The position numbers and the translations under genes were made by a program. Shown here in pieces: positions 22,701-34,705 of a stretch of DNA of 40,233 nucleotides (position 1 is the stretch's first letter; each line of letters begins with the position of its first letter). Source of the DNA: Psilocybe azurescens (Eukaryota; Basidiomycota; Agaricomycetes; Agaricales; Agrocybaceae); assembly GCA_023853785.1 (NCBI GenBank), contig JAJIRX010000744.1, positions 1 to 40,233 on the forward strand, read 5' to 3'. The notes below the pieces were generated by a model. That model did no database searches, was not told where the DNA came from, and saw only the letters and a program-made list of their open reading frames with translations.

Positions 22701-25700
22701 GGAGTTGGGCCTTATTCATCAGAACTGCCTGCCTGACGAATTGTGGATTAACATAGTTTGCGTTATCCGATCGAGAAATATCGCTATGGCGTTGTGATCT
22801 GACAAAATATGGAACTTTGAGCCGCTGTAGAAGTTCTTTGACGAGCGGCGGCTCTCCTCTGGAAAAGATCGATTGGGAAAAGGTGACCCACTGTCTATCG
22901 CTCGCCTTGAATACCCTGGCGTCAGACTGAGGGAGAGTACGAAAGAGTGCATCTTTGACGAGTTTTGATACGTCATCTGAACCCGTAAGACTCCACCATA
23001 GCTTGCTTTTTAGCACGGGAGGTGAGCGTTCCCCTCTTTGAACAAGATTCTGCAAGGTTTCGAGATATAATGAAGGTACCAGACTTTCCAGGATCCATGT
23101 GTTGAATGAAGTGTACGCGTCCTTTTGATTTTGACTATCGACCGAGTTGATTACAAGACTCTGCCTGTTCGACGATATGGCAAAACGTGCATTGATGTGG
23201 AACGGAAGAGAGATGGACTTAGGGAGAGGAACTGTGGAGAACGGATATCCTATAAATGTTTCGTTCTCGACGTTGGCAATGTTGATAGCCAATTGAACCT
23301 TGACATTCTTTGGCGCCAATTTCATAGAGAACGCAGTATTGAGATGTTGTTCCGGGACTTCCCCAGTCTCCGAAGTCGCTATGATCCAATGTTCTACGTT
23401 CTGAGATCTGGGGTCCACTGACAGTGACTTGATTTGAACGTCACGGATGTCAATGTTACCAAATGGCCTATCACGCGCGCGAGAGGCTGAGAACGACCAA
23501 AAGAGACTATCCACGCCATCAGCTCGTCCGATTGCTGTGATTTTCTCAAGGTCCGTGAAAAAAAAAGCTTGTTGAGCCAACTGACGGTACGATGTTTCAA
23601 TATATCTGCGGGTTTTGACCAAATCGGAGGCCTTTTCACTAATTTTTGCACGAAGCGGCAAGCAGAACAGCGTCTTGATGTAAATCAATAAGCGATCAGT
23701 TGAGATGAACAGCAGCTAGAGCTTACTCCATTGTACACTGGATTTTGGGCTGAGAAGTCGAACAAGTTCTCGTACGGTTTAAGTTGATCCGGGAAAGAAC
23801 TACGAGTTTAATAGTCAATGGACATCTTCACCACGGCGGAGTGAGCTGAAGAGATGACGTGCCTCACAAATTCCGAAAGTTTTCGTGTGAGTGTTGTACG
23901 TTTACCCCTTCGAATACGAGGGGAAGGTAATTTCCGAGGGATCCAAAATCATGACGGTGTCACCCGAGATAACGGTTACAACCTAACAGAGAATATTTGA
24001 ATCAGATCTCTCAGTTGGCAACAAAGGGACGTACGTCCGTGAAGTAGTAGAAGCTCAGGGCACCGAGGCCATGTCTACCATGAGTCTCGATCTTATCAAG
24101 CTTCCCTCCCTGCCCAATTCTACGAATTCCTATGAAGTCTTTCCTAGACATTTTGGAGTTGTTGTGGAGAATGAGGGATGGAGATTCCATGAGACTTTGA
24201 AAGGGAGGAGATATAATTCGGCCTTGATTGAATCTATGCTGACGACCTGTGTCTAATAAGAGGGAGAAATGATCCGCCCGGGCATCATCGGCGTTCGCCA
24301 GAAACTCGGTCAGAGCAAACTTGGGGTCGTAATCACGCAGAAACCCTTTGATGCGTGTAACGAGATCTTCTGACATCTGTTCTTCATCGTCATCATCGTC
24401 ATCGTCGTCTCCGAGAGCAATAGAGCTAAGAAGCTGAATTCCGAGTGACTCTGCCAATGAGCTTGAAATGATGCTATGTGCTGCGAACTTCCCTTGCATT
24501 GCCGGAGATAAGGAGGCGTGCTTCATGTCGCGAAAGTACACGTCGTTCAGTGGATAGGCCTGGTCATTCTCGCAGGGGATGTGTATTCCACTCTGTGCAA
24601 TATCACTCTGATGGTGGGTGGCTATCTCTTGTAGGATTGCGATGGCCGCCTCTCGTCCCAGCGACGAAGTGAATGGATAACTGGGCCCCTGCCGCGGAAG
24701 TAGGCCAAGTATCCTGTGTAGTTGATCCAGTAGCAACGAAATCGGGGGCCTAGATTGCCAGAATGTTAGTTCAACGAGAAGATAGGGGGCTAGTATACTA
24801 ACCTGTTGCTGCATCCCATTAGGCGTAAGAAAGGGAGACGAGTCAAACTGCTATCAACCGAACAAAATGGTGGCTTTAAAGGGGTTTCTTCGAGTAAGGC
24901 GTATTGTGCCTCGACCACATTTCCCAGCGAATTTGACGGAACCCAAGCTCGACCAACCAAGGACGCTTGAAGATCTCGAAGTACGACGTCGCCGAGACAT
25001 CCTGCTGAGTGAAGTTGATTTAGATATATAATCAATTTGACTAGTCGGTTTGATCGAAATGATAATCTTGCGGTGAGATCTAAAGTGGATATAACTTGAA
25101 CAGATAAAACACCGGAAGGGACTGCGGAGGACCAGCCCAAAGCGTCACGAAACGCGGAGTTAAGAGTAGTTTCGAATACTTTCAACACGAGATCGTAATA
25201 GTAGGGGTGAGCGTGAGCGCCGTGGTAATTATCGCGACACTGAGAGGGAGTCATTAGCACAGGCGGTCCAATCGTAGGTAGCCACGCTGCATTCCTCTTC
25301 AAAACCACAAACTCCTTGTAATCTTCATTCCAGTAGCGATCGAGGAGCCTCAAGAAGTTAGAAGCTTTGTCGTGCAATTGAAGATCGTCAAGTTGAGAGG
25401 TTGTAGAGAGGTATTGGAGACGATCTTGAACAATGTGCGGATCTAGAGTTGACCGGACAAAACCAAAACGCTGCATAATTGAAAGATAATCATCCTGACT
25501 GAATCGGCCAGTGGGTATCTTAGCCGGCTCGCCCCGGTATAACTCGGACAGTATAGATCGGGGATGAATCAAATCCCTTGGAGTGACATGATGACCGCAA
25601 TCGTTTACCGTAACGAATGCAATATTACCCAGTGATTGCCTTAGCTGTGCTGGTAGCTGATATGAGTTGGAGAAAATACGATCGATGAACACGTCTTGAT

Positions 25701-28590
25701 GATCCGGTGGTTGGCATTCCCAATTGTCGACAGCCAGTTGAAGAAGCTGCAGCTCCTTCTCGATCGTCACGCTACTCTCGACCAGCCGTAAGAGTGATTG
25801 GGTTGTTGAATCCCGCATGTCGACATAAATCATGTTAGGATAGGCCTGAAGATACGGGAGAGGAAGATGTTCGTCGACATCGACATAGCGACAATGCCCG
25901 TCAACGTTGTTCAATTTGGATGGCACACCAACACCGTCTCGAGTCATGAATATGGGAAACTTCCTAAGCTTGGACTTTTCAGTCGAGGATAAAGCAGATC
26001 CAGGTGATCGTGGCAAGCATTCAAAAAGAGACGTCCGAACGTCTTTAAAAGTGCTCTTAAGGATCTCGTCAGACACATTGGGCGGTTTAATATCGCAGTT
26101 TTTGATCATAAATGCGACATGAGGCCAGGTACGAACGGTAGGGATGAATGAGGCGTCCTTCAGCTTGATCACAACAGAATGGGGAAGATCGGGACTGATG
26201 GGATATACGCCTAAAGTCTTCCATGATTCAACGAAAAACTCTCCATCGGCGAAGTGAGCAATACGAGAGGAAAGCTTTCGAAGACTTCCTCTTGAAGTCG
26301 GAAGTAAAAAGATTGGACACCTCCTGAAGATTTCCTCGGAAAAATTCTGTAGCTTTCGTCCATTCGATGACCCACGACCAGAAATCGACGACCCATTGAT
26401 GATCATCCATCACGTTGGTAATCTCGTCTTCAGTCGAGGAGAGATGGCTTAGTCGTTGTCTCAAGAAGGTAAAGACGTCAGGTGATCCGAGGACGCTAAC
26501 ATTCAGAGCAGTAGGAACTGATGAGAGAGCGTTCCTTAGCCTTTCCGACATAGAATCCCACGCCAGCATGGTAGGGTGAGCCGAAAAGATGATAGTTTCG
26601 GTCTGCGTCTGCGGTATGATATATTTGGTGCCTGAATTGTTTAATCCGAGAGGTACGCGTTGGCCATCTTTCGTACGTTGGAAACAAGGAAGGCCATGTA
26701 TATATGTCAGATTGCCAGTTGGTGGAACGGATGAGAATGCAAGATAGTCGAGAATCTGACGTAGCTGAGAGCCTTCACATTTTTCAAAATCTCCGGCGGG
26801 CCTTTGAGAAAGAATACGATGCAATGAATGAGGAGAAAGTTGAGAAATTTGTGCGTTAGTGGCGGATAAGGCAACTATGATGTCGAATATATGAGTCGGA
26901 GGTTGTACAACAAGAATGCCCAAACTGCAAAGAATGTCCAGTGAGATTGCCGGGTTGGAAGTCGCAAGCAAAACATCTGGGTCATCGATACAAACAAGCC
27001 TGGCTTCGCTGTTGAAAGCAACTGTGGGAAAAACGGGTAAACGGCGATCGACCACAGACTTTGTCAACGAAGCGGCCAAGCCTTTCCAATAACAATCCAA
27101 TCCGTATTCCTCAGGGGGCCAGAGTGTCCAGCTTGCCACGCGCAAAATGTCACCAGAAAGATCGGCGAGTAGATTGGCCCAGATATCTGGTGTCCAAGTA
27201 TCGAAGATGAGCTTGTTCCACTCCACAAGCATCCTAATCATCACCGCATATAATCAGAACCTCGAATGTCCTAATTGGGTAGAAGATCACTACACACCTT
27301 TCTCGAGACGTTCCTGACCCCACCTCTTGAATATTCTTGAGGTTTTGCCGGTTGGGATCCAGGGCGAAGACGGCATTGAGATGAATCGGAAAGTTGGTCC
27401 AGAGTGGAAATGGGAGAAGTGTAAATAGTCGCCCACGGATGGGTGGTCCTCCAAGAGGATAGGCCATATCAACCGACGGTGATAGCTTCTCCTTGGTCAG
27501 CCTATCCTCGATATCGTATCCTAAACGAAGATCCATGAGGGCTTTCGCCTGCGTTTTGCTTTGGTTGACGCAACAAATCTTCCAGTCACGCGTGGTTGTG
27601 TCCCCATTGGAGGAGACTACAGTCGTGCGGCGAACCCAAGACGAAGGAATGGGCGATGGAATTGAAGAATTGACGGTCACTTTTGCGAGACACCTCTCCT
27701 CGCCGGAGGGATTGATGTGAATAACTTCAATGGTGGTAATGTGTTTAAGGAATAGGATCACTTCTTCGAATTCGTTTGAAACGAAATCATGCAGAACCTT
27801 CCGCATATCCTCAACGGAGGTTGGAGTCGACTTGATTTTGCTACGCTTCGCCTGGTCTTCTGTCCGAAGTGGAAGACGAAATGCAGTTCCATTGTAGAAC
27901 CCATTCACGCCCTCGCCAGCAGGCCTGTATGAATTAAAAGGCGAGAGTTGGTCTCGATATTGTTCTCCTTCTTCGAGAATGTCAATGGATACTCCTCCGT
28001 CGTGAGGAACCTCGAATTCGTGATGGGGATCCAAAATCATCAATGACCTTCCGGAGATGACATGAGGGTTTTCAGTGAGCTATGTGTTAATATCAGCGGC
28101 GGTCATTCGAAATATCTTGAAAATGGGACATACATGGTAGGAAGCTCGGAATCCAAGACCGTTCTTCCCCGTTTGTCTGACCAGCCCAAAGCAGGCTATC
28201 AGATAATGAAGCATAGGATAACATGGACTACATACGATTCGTCGGTTTGTTTGCTAGATGAATTTATCTTTCTCAACGCCATCCAATCTGCGTCTTCAAG
28301 AAGACCATCGTTGATCGCAATGAGGGCCGCTCCTTGACTATCTTTGAGGGCCGGATCGACGAGGGTTGTATTCGGAAAAGTTCTTTCATCGAAGATGAAA
28401 CGCTGAGGGAATGTCAGCAGAGATACAAGGTAGTATGAAAGGGTAGATATCAACACACCTGCAGCGTTGCCTTTGCATCGTCACTGTTTTGTAGATATTC
28501 CCTCAATATTGCTGCATTGCCGGGGTATCCATTGAGGATTAGTTTGATAAGTGCTGTGATGTCTGTGTACTCTTTTGCGCTAAGAGGCAT
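19785..28590 (-). CDS. Sacsin-type double-HATPase protein with BTB domain
   Basis: ATG at 28590, stop at 19785-19787, about a dozen exons, roughly 2,700 residues. The N-terminus has an HSP90-type ATPase fold: N-box REYLQNSDDAKA, INDGLLEDADW, then TGKNGLGFRASYH. A long helical region follows (28079-24803). A second sacsin-type module begins near 24430, after an acidic run (DDDDDDDDEE), with ALTEFLANADDARA, NNSKMSRKDFIGI and GRHGLGALSFYYFTD. After another long region comes a BTB/POZ domain (LRLSGQFTDVVLI, about 20560; LRAHRVVLAVALPHI, about 20315; FVYTGEFEL, 20150) and a C-terminal helix (LEQAKTYNAQMLVEELERFE). BTB suggests a Cullin-3 adaptor and the HATPase modules suggest chaperone-like activity; both are inference from family. 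Frame breaks near 26360, at 21958-21959 and at 21217-21219, and an unclear exon 2/3 junction near 28250, stop a clean model. Confidence 0.85.
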
Positions 28591-29210
28591 GGTGGTGGTT
28601 CGAGTCAAAGACTAGACGTGCGGAAGTCGGCCTTTGCCTTTGTATGAAATCCCCATCGCGATAATCAGGACGGGCGCTAAGCAGCAGAAGAACAAGTCAC
28701 GTTCTTCATGCTTACCTTGAGGTATCTATTCGCACAGTTTAATATACTTCGTTCCGAAGGAGACTTTGTTATGGACTGGTCCTACGAGTAACGAGTGTGT
28801 GGGCCGAGGATGCAACGAGGAACATGTTTTCGGTACTTACTATGTTGTGACCTCTCTTATTCAACAGCGTCCTTCAACCAATGTCTTTCAACAACCCGTA
28901 GCTGACTTAGGCACTCAAATAGCTGTCCGTGTTCGTGACTGCGGAAGGTGTAGCGTGGGTATCCGTCCAATGATCAAAGATAACGGCCATCCCTGCCGGA
29001 TAAATCGCCTCTTGTGGCGTATGAAAATCTTCTGAGGATAATGTCCTGTAGCGTTGGATGATCGGGAGGAGGCTTGTGAGGAAAGGAGATCAAGGACTGT
29101 GAAAAGGAGTGCCGAGTAATGTGTCCGCTATCCGGAAAGAAATTTGATGACGCGGGTCATTAAACAGGTTATACATTGGTCGTAATTAAACAAATATTAT
29201 TTCCTTTCAA
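28591..29210. other. Spacer between the sacsin-BTB gene and tRNA-Glu
   Basis: Upstream region of the large - strand gene. No gene or repeat recognised. Confidence 0.4.
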
Positions 29211-29306
29211 TCCGGTATGGTGTAACGGCTAACATTACCGCCTTTCATGGTTTGTCTATTGACAAGTGTGATCGCGGTAGCTCGGGGTTCGATTCCCCGT
29301 ACCGGA
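29211..29306 (+). tRNA. tRNA-Glu (UUC) with a 25-nt intron
   Basis: Acceptor arms TCCGGTA / TACCGGA pair fully. The anticodon stem ACCGC / GCGGT encloses TTC at 29244-29246, and the T arm reads CGGGG-TTCGATT-CCCCG. The intron occupies 29248-29272, directly after position 37, the canonical nuclear site. The mature length is 71 nt before CCA. TTC decodes GAA/GAG glutamate. Confidence 0.95.
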
Positions 29307-29311
29307 ATGTA

Positions 29312-29316
29312 TTTTT
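29312..29316 (+). terminator. Pol III terminator of tRNA-Glu
   Basis: A T5 run six bases after the tRNA 3' end. Confidence 0.75.
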
Positions 29317-29739
29317 GCTACTTCATCATTCTCCGGACTCAGCTATGTAACTTGAAGTGTACTTGGCGAATATATTAAAATTGTTTGCTACCTGCAGGCG
29401 TTGATATACAGGGGCAAGTTTTGAATGTTTGTTGTACCAATCATCAAGTATCACTGTACCAACCTTCTTCCCAGGGCTTTTGGGTAAGTCAAGATTGCAT
29501 CAAAATTGCCGATACAACTCTTGCCCTCCAAGTCTCAATTGAGGTACACATTGAAGCAGCTGAATGTTGATAATCTTTACATCCTCATTCTGTTTTACAG
29601 CCTTTCGCTTTTCACAAATCTCATGGATTTAGTGATGTCCCTCTAGGTTTATCCGCTTATCATGACTTATTTCACACAAACACTTAATACTAATAGCGTG
29701 AAGCAAGAGGGATGAGCTCTCACCAAATAGGCATGACAT

Positions 29740-30583
29740 GGATTAATCTATTTGGCAACCCCTTACCCGCTGCAACCCCGGGTTGCGCGAGAAACCCCTT
29801 GAATGCTTCATTGCTTACGTCATGAATGACATTTTGCCGTTCCGGCATGCAAAGTAAGGGATTGAAATACGATAACATTTGCCACAAGTTTTTCAAGCAG
29901 CGTAGCCTGCTGCATCGAAATTTGAAGTTAGCGTTACAACTTATGTATACTATCCCCTACCCGTTCTTCATTTTGATCTCATGTTCTGTGTGATACCCTT
30001 GCCCTCCTCCCCTTGCCACAATTTTTTGTATATACACTTATATATTCCTATTATCAATGAATGTGAATTTTAATTGAGGAAAAATAAAGCACTTTGAGGG
30101 AAACCGAATGAGGAGAAAAGGCCTCCCATCAATTGGCCATCATCAGCCAATCAGCAATCACAAAATGAAGATTGGATCAAAAGAAGAACGGGTAAGGGAT
30201 ATTAGCAGCCTTGCACATGCGAACTTCTGGGCTTGCAATTCTTTACATTTGATTTATTGTACTGTATACTACAGTCGGTACTTTCTTTGTATTGAATATC
30301 TCTCTTCAATCAAGTATGATGAATGATGCAGCAATAAGTATGCAGTGGTTCTCTGTACTTGAATTGACATTTTCAATATTCAAAGAGACAGCTTTTACGA
30401 TTGTTGGGGTTCGTTATCATCGTGATTATAAGAAGGGGTAATATGCTGACTAATAAAACGGCAGATTCAACGGCAACACGGCTGCACGGCAGTACGAGTC
30501 GGACACTGAAGCCTAAAAGGTAACTATGAATGTAGCAACCCGTGTTGCATCACGGGAAAGGGGGTTGCCAAATAGATTAATCC
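29740..30583. mobile_element. 844-bp Mutator-like non-autonomous element
   Basis: The terminal inverted repeat starts with 23 perfect bases (GGATTAATCTATTTGGCAAC, then CCC) at both ends and continues imperfectly to about 53 bp, including GGGTTGC words. A 9-bp target duplication GCATGACAT flanks it exactly (29731-29739 and 30584-30592). Nine-base duplications with long inverted ends are characteristic of Mutator-like elements. The interior is AT-rich, with one 72-codon frame of no recognisable content, so it would need a transposase from elsewhere. Perfect ends and duplication suggest a recent insertion. Confidence 0.9.
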
Positions 30584-30592
30584 GCATGACAT

Positions 30593-31630
30593 GGCCTGAT
30601 ACTAGTATCACGCCACCACGCGACCGTTTCTACTCCCATGAACAAAGGTTAAATATATCTTCCAGTTTGGAGTCGGCGCTCTTACCCAGCGTTCTCACCG
30701 CTCTATTAGTGACGTTATAAAGCCTTCTATACTTACATTAAGATACTGTCATGCTGTTACATTAGGTATACACTTGGAACTCTAATGAACGCTACTACGC
30801 ACGGAAGTGATTTTCTCCTCATAGATCAAGGACGGTCGGATGGAAGACGGGTAAAAAAAAAGCAAATTTTCTGTGGCGGTTCAAAAGTTCGAGGGCCGCT
30901 TTGCTTTGACGAGATTTAACTCACGTTATATTGATGAAACGGCGAAAGACGGAGTACGGCCTTTAGATTTATGAGTCCTGTTCAAATCGCATATCTGTAC
31001 CGCGCTTACCGCAGCTTAAGCTTTTGAAGAGGTTCGTTAATCGCTTGAGAAGAATTTTGGTCTGTTCCCGTGCCTTCCTTTTTCTCTCATGATGCGATAA
31101 ACGAAACTTCAGATATCTCCAGGCACAGCATACAATTCTGCCCGGAGCAGGCCAGTCGAGCGCGGTGAGCGTGCTATGAAAGCCATACTACATAGTACTC
31201 GCTGAAACTCAGTCTGAATAGTGCATTGCCACTTCTTCGGTCAATCATTGATGCCGAGTATAAGAATCTATTTATGTGTATTTTGGAAATAGCTTGAAAG
31301 AACCAGAGAAGACAGCTGCGGCCATGTACAAAGCACAGCGCAGTGCATGGTCTAGCCTGCCGGTGCTAGCATGCGTCAATTATTGTATGGCAAATAAAGT
31401 AATGCGTTAAGGGACGTATATGGGCCAGAAAATTCGCCACCCAGCGTAGTCACTATACTCCTTGGGGCAGTGTCAATAGTGAAGTTATATTTGCCACCCA
31501 GCAATGTATTGAAGTGAAGGAAGCAAGGGTTATTTTGAGACTCGCGCTGTTTTCTATTTTTATCTCTCCGCGCCCAACGCGGCTAAATAATAGATCGACA
31601 CTGGCACATATTCAAAGTCAGTAACGACCC
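30593..31630. other. No recognisable gene
   Basis: About 1 kb with only short frames; it contains an A9 run near 30853. No repeat recognised. Confidence 0.4.
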
Positions 31631-31638
31631 TATAAGAG
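31631..31638 (+). promoter_or_regulatory. TATA box of the membrane-protein gene
   Basis: TATAAGAG, 95 bp before the ATG at 31726, in a GC-richer setting. Confidence 0.5.
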
Positions 31639-31725
31639 CGCGTAAAGCCATCATTCTTTCCAACCAGATTACCTTCAAGGTCTGATTTCTTGGTCCTTCT
31701 TCGTCAAATATCCCGAACACACCTA

Positions 31726-32703
31726 ATGTCGGCCAATACTGAAAAAATCAACTACGCAAAAGCGTTAGGATTTCATTCAGTGGCAGCGGCTGTGATTTTC
31801 ACAGTTCTGTACGTCCCGCTATTGGGGTGGTTTGTGCGGCAGTCGTTCTTCCGTCCAACCTATGTACACTTTGTTCTGGTCGTCTTTTGTACCAGTGAGG
31901 TCTCCATTCTTTATCTGTCGTCGTTGGGGTACTGACTTGCGACATCACCAGTCCGTATTGCAGCTTTTGCCATCCGCGCTGTTCTCGCGGGATCAAGCAC
32001 AGCAGGAGAGACGCTTGGTCTTGTGATTGCCGACGAGGTCCTCTTTGGTGTTGGATACTTTGGTCTTTTATATTCTGCATACACTCTCGTACTGGACCTG
32101 TAAGCACGCCATCCTTTCCCTCGCTACCTGTGAAAGGACACTAAAGCATCCGTTAATCAGCGAGCTCTTAAGTGGCGGACCTCCACCCAAAAGCCCAATC
32201 TTAGTCCTCGTAAAAATCGCCGCATCTTCAGGCTCGCGATGCTTGTGGCAGTCGTCCTCGGGGTGTACTCAGCCTCCCACAACAATGGACAAGGAAGCAC
32301 CTCTTCTGCATTGCATAAAATCAGCATAATTATCTTCCTGGTTCTCACTGTCCTTCAAGCGTTCCAGACAGTAATGCTGGCGAGGACGGAATACGCAGGT
32401 AACAGCAGGTTGAGGCCATTGAACGATCAAATTTAAACCTAATCCGTATCTGTAGGCGATAGTCAATATCTGCAAGGGCAAAAGAGCCTCGGCAGGAAGC
32501 ATGGAGTCATGATCCTCCTAGCCATATCAGCTCTTCTCCTTGTACGTGAAGCGTTCTCCGCCGCCACCATGTCAAATTCGACAAAGCAAGACAACGAGCA
32601 TCTCTGGTACCCATTGTTAGCTGTTCCCGAGATTCTCGCAGTCATTCTATACGCTACGCCCGGCCTCGTTCCGAAGCGTGACGAGCTCCCTTCACCCCAG
32701 TAG
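31726..32703 (+). CDS. Seven-helix fungal membrane protein (DUF7702/RTA1-like)
   Basis: Four exons: 31726-31894, 31952-32099, 32161-32398, 32456-32703. Hydrophobic segments include VAAAVIFTVLYVPLLGWFV, IADEVLFGVGYFGLLYSAYT, AMLVAVVLGVYSA, IIIFLVLTVLQAF, VMILLAISALLLV and LLAVPEILAVILYA, fitting about seven helices. Motifs such as RIAAFAIRAVLA and ADEVLFGVGYFGLLYSAYTL match a fungal membrane family I recall as DUF7702; function unknown. Exon 3 changes frame at an A5 run (32212-32216). One added A joins LVLVK to NRRIFRLAMLV and also gives exactly the phase needed at the exon 3/4 junction, for 267 residues. The lost base is therefore probably a sequence error. It ends in a polar tail (GLVPKRDELPSPQ). 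Confidence 0.75.
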
Positions 32704-33230
32704 ACATACCTCCATGAAGAGGATTCCCTAAATACACCACCTCAACGCACATTCGTGCCACCATTTAATTAATATTTATGTATACCCTTCCAGTGATACA
32801 GCTATCGGAACTGCGAAGATGATGCAATAAAACGGCGAAAGCAAGACTGTTTTTGTTCTGCCCTAGCAGGGAAACGGATCATGGTGTTGCCTCATTGAAT
32901 AGAAGCGATAGATCAAAGAGATGTGGTAGAGGCACTCCCTATGTTGCACATCATACATATCATACCACCTGATGTTTCAATATGGTGCGGCTTTGCTTTC
33001 CTTCGAATGAGCATACTCGGACACCTGCTTGTATACCATAATTCAATTATAAAATAGCATGAATATTGAGTCGCGGTTGAGTACAAACTATGAATGTGGG
33101 TTATCTAATTTAGCGGGTGTCGTGTCACTGCTACGTATTGCATGAAGTTAATCTAAGGGAAGAACAAAATTCCGAATAGTAGTCATGATGTGTAGAAATA
33201 ACAGTGTGTCGTGGACGAGGTCCTCATTCC
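32704..33230. other. Spacer between convergent genes
   Basis: AT-rich 3' flanks of the membrane-protein gene and the ABC remnant. No feature recognised. Confidence 0.4.
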
Positions 33231-33790
33231 TCAGCGTTTGCTTAATCCTTGAAGTAATACAAACTCGTAGTAATCGCCTCGCTGAGCTAATAACTCGTCG
33301 TGTGTCCCCTGTTCGCTAACGCGTCCGTCCTTGATGAAATAACTATGAAATAAAGATAAGATTGCGTCATGACAGTCATAAGAGCTGAGGGACATACATT
33401 CGATCAGCATTCTGGATCGTGGATAAACGATGTGCGATGGCAATAGTTGTCCGCCCCTTCACTGCCTGATCTAATGCTGCTTGCACGACTTTCTCAGATG
33501 CTGAATTGGGAGCGGATGTCGCCTATGAGGATGAATCTAGTCAGAATACTAAGCATCTGTAAGGTATTTCAAATGCGTACTTCATCGAGTAGCAGAACTC
33601 TCGGGTTCCGCAGGAGGGCCCCAGCGATAGTAAATTGTAATGCGTTCTAGATAAAGATAAGTTTGTCATTCGTATACAAACACTAAACTGGCAGCTCACG
33701 TTTCTGTTCTCCTGATAGCTGTGATCCTTTCCCACCAACCTCGGTGTCGAAGCCCCTGATCGCGAGAAAGTGGTCAAGATGGGAATTGGT
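33231..33790 (-). pseudogene. Truncated ABC transporter copy (C-terminal part of NBD2)
   Basis: Only the last part of a second nucleotide-binding domain remains: [18 protein letters not shown] (signature region), RNPRVLLLDE (Walker B), [34 protein letters not shown] (H-loop) and a last exon ending LLAQRGDYYEFVLLQGLSKR. It matches the end of the ABC gene at 35.3-35.8 kb exon for exon, with introns in the same places. The signature Gly is changed (LSGEQ for LSGGQ). The exon after it carries an extra ~7 nt that breaks the frame before AGALLRNP. Homology stops near 33790, so there is no Walker A or membrane domain. It is a partial tandem duplication, surely non-functional as a transporter. Confidence 0.85.
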
Positions 33791-34367
33791 ACCGTACCGG
33801 AACTTCTTTTGCTACATCATCGTCAGGAACTCACTCATCACACATCACCGCCTTTGATTCGTTAGTTTTGTGAAGTCTCCCATTTGTGTGTTTCTGTCTT
33901 CTTGAATTTTTTACCTTTGGCCGTGTCAACAATAAAATAAATTAGGCACCTTAAATTAAATCGGTGGGTCCGTGTCATGTGCGCGACAAATCTTTGTGGT
34001 TTCCGTAATTGAAACACCTTATCTGAAAAGGCTGTTCAGGATTAAACCATTGGCTTAGTAATCTATTTCAACGCTCGCATCTGTGCTCTCGGTCAATTCG
34101 GATGCTGAAGAGTTTCATATTTTAACATATCGCTTGACAGCAGGACATGTTGGTTTAGATTTTAGATGTAGAGCATGTCTAGTGTAATGATATTATTTAT
34201 CGCTATTAATCAAGTGTCCTAGTGAGAATTTAATGAAGTCCGTAAAGTCCGGACTCCGCAATATGAAATGAGCTACTACTACCAAATAAACACATTAATA
34301 GTGATTGGGTGGAGAACACCACCCTTGACGAGGACGGGGCTTCCATCAGCACCGTTTATGTTGTAGA

Positions 34368-34600
34368 TGTAAGCCTGGCGCCCCAGTCTTACCACAGCCC
34401 CTTTCCATATTATCTTATCTTCTACATTACGTACACGTGACCGCTGATCCCCAACCCATTCCTTCGATACCGACTGCTCTCTTACACATTAGACATTATG
34501 CACCGTACACATCTGTAGCCAGTCAGTCGTCCTATCGATATATCGTGGTCCTGTGATTCTCCGCGTGAATCTCAGTGAGCCTGGTGACGCCAGGCTTTCA
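34368..34600 (+). mobile_element. 233-bp TG...CA element, copy 2
   Basis: Begins TGTAAGCCTGGCG and ends GACGCCAGGCTTTCA, with a 5-bp target duplication GTAGA (34363-34367 and 34601-34605). It is the same element as copy 1 at 18.8 kb, inverted. It contains CACGTGACCGC and GATATATCG words, which could be promoter parts if it is an LTR. It lies between the two ABC copies. Confidence 0.85.
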
Positions 34601-34705
34601 GTAGACGTTGCTCAAATAATGATGTAGCCAGATTAGCGATGAAGAACCCTTGAGGGATCTGAAAGTTTATTGTGATTAATAACACTATCCCGACGTCGAT
34701 TGCAG

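Noticed and set aside
22719..24672. Short frames on both strands inside the sacsin-BTB gene
   Set aside because: Shadows of a continuous, conserved - strand coding region.
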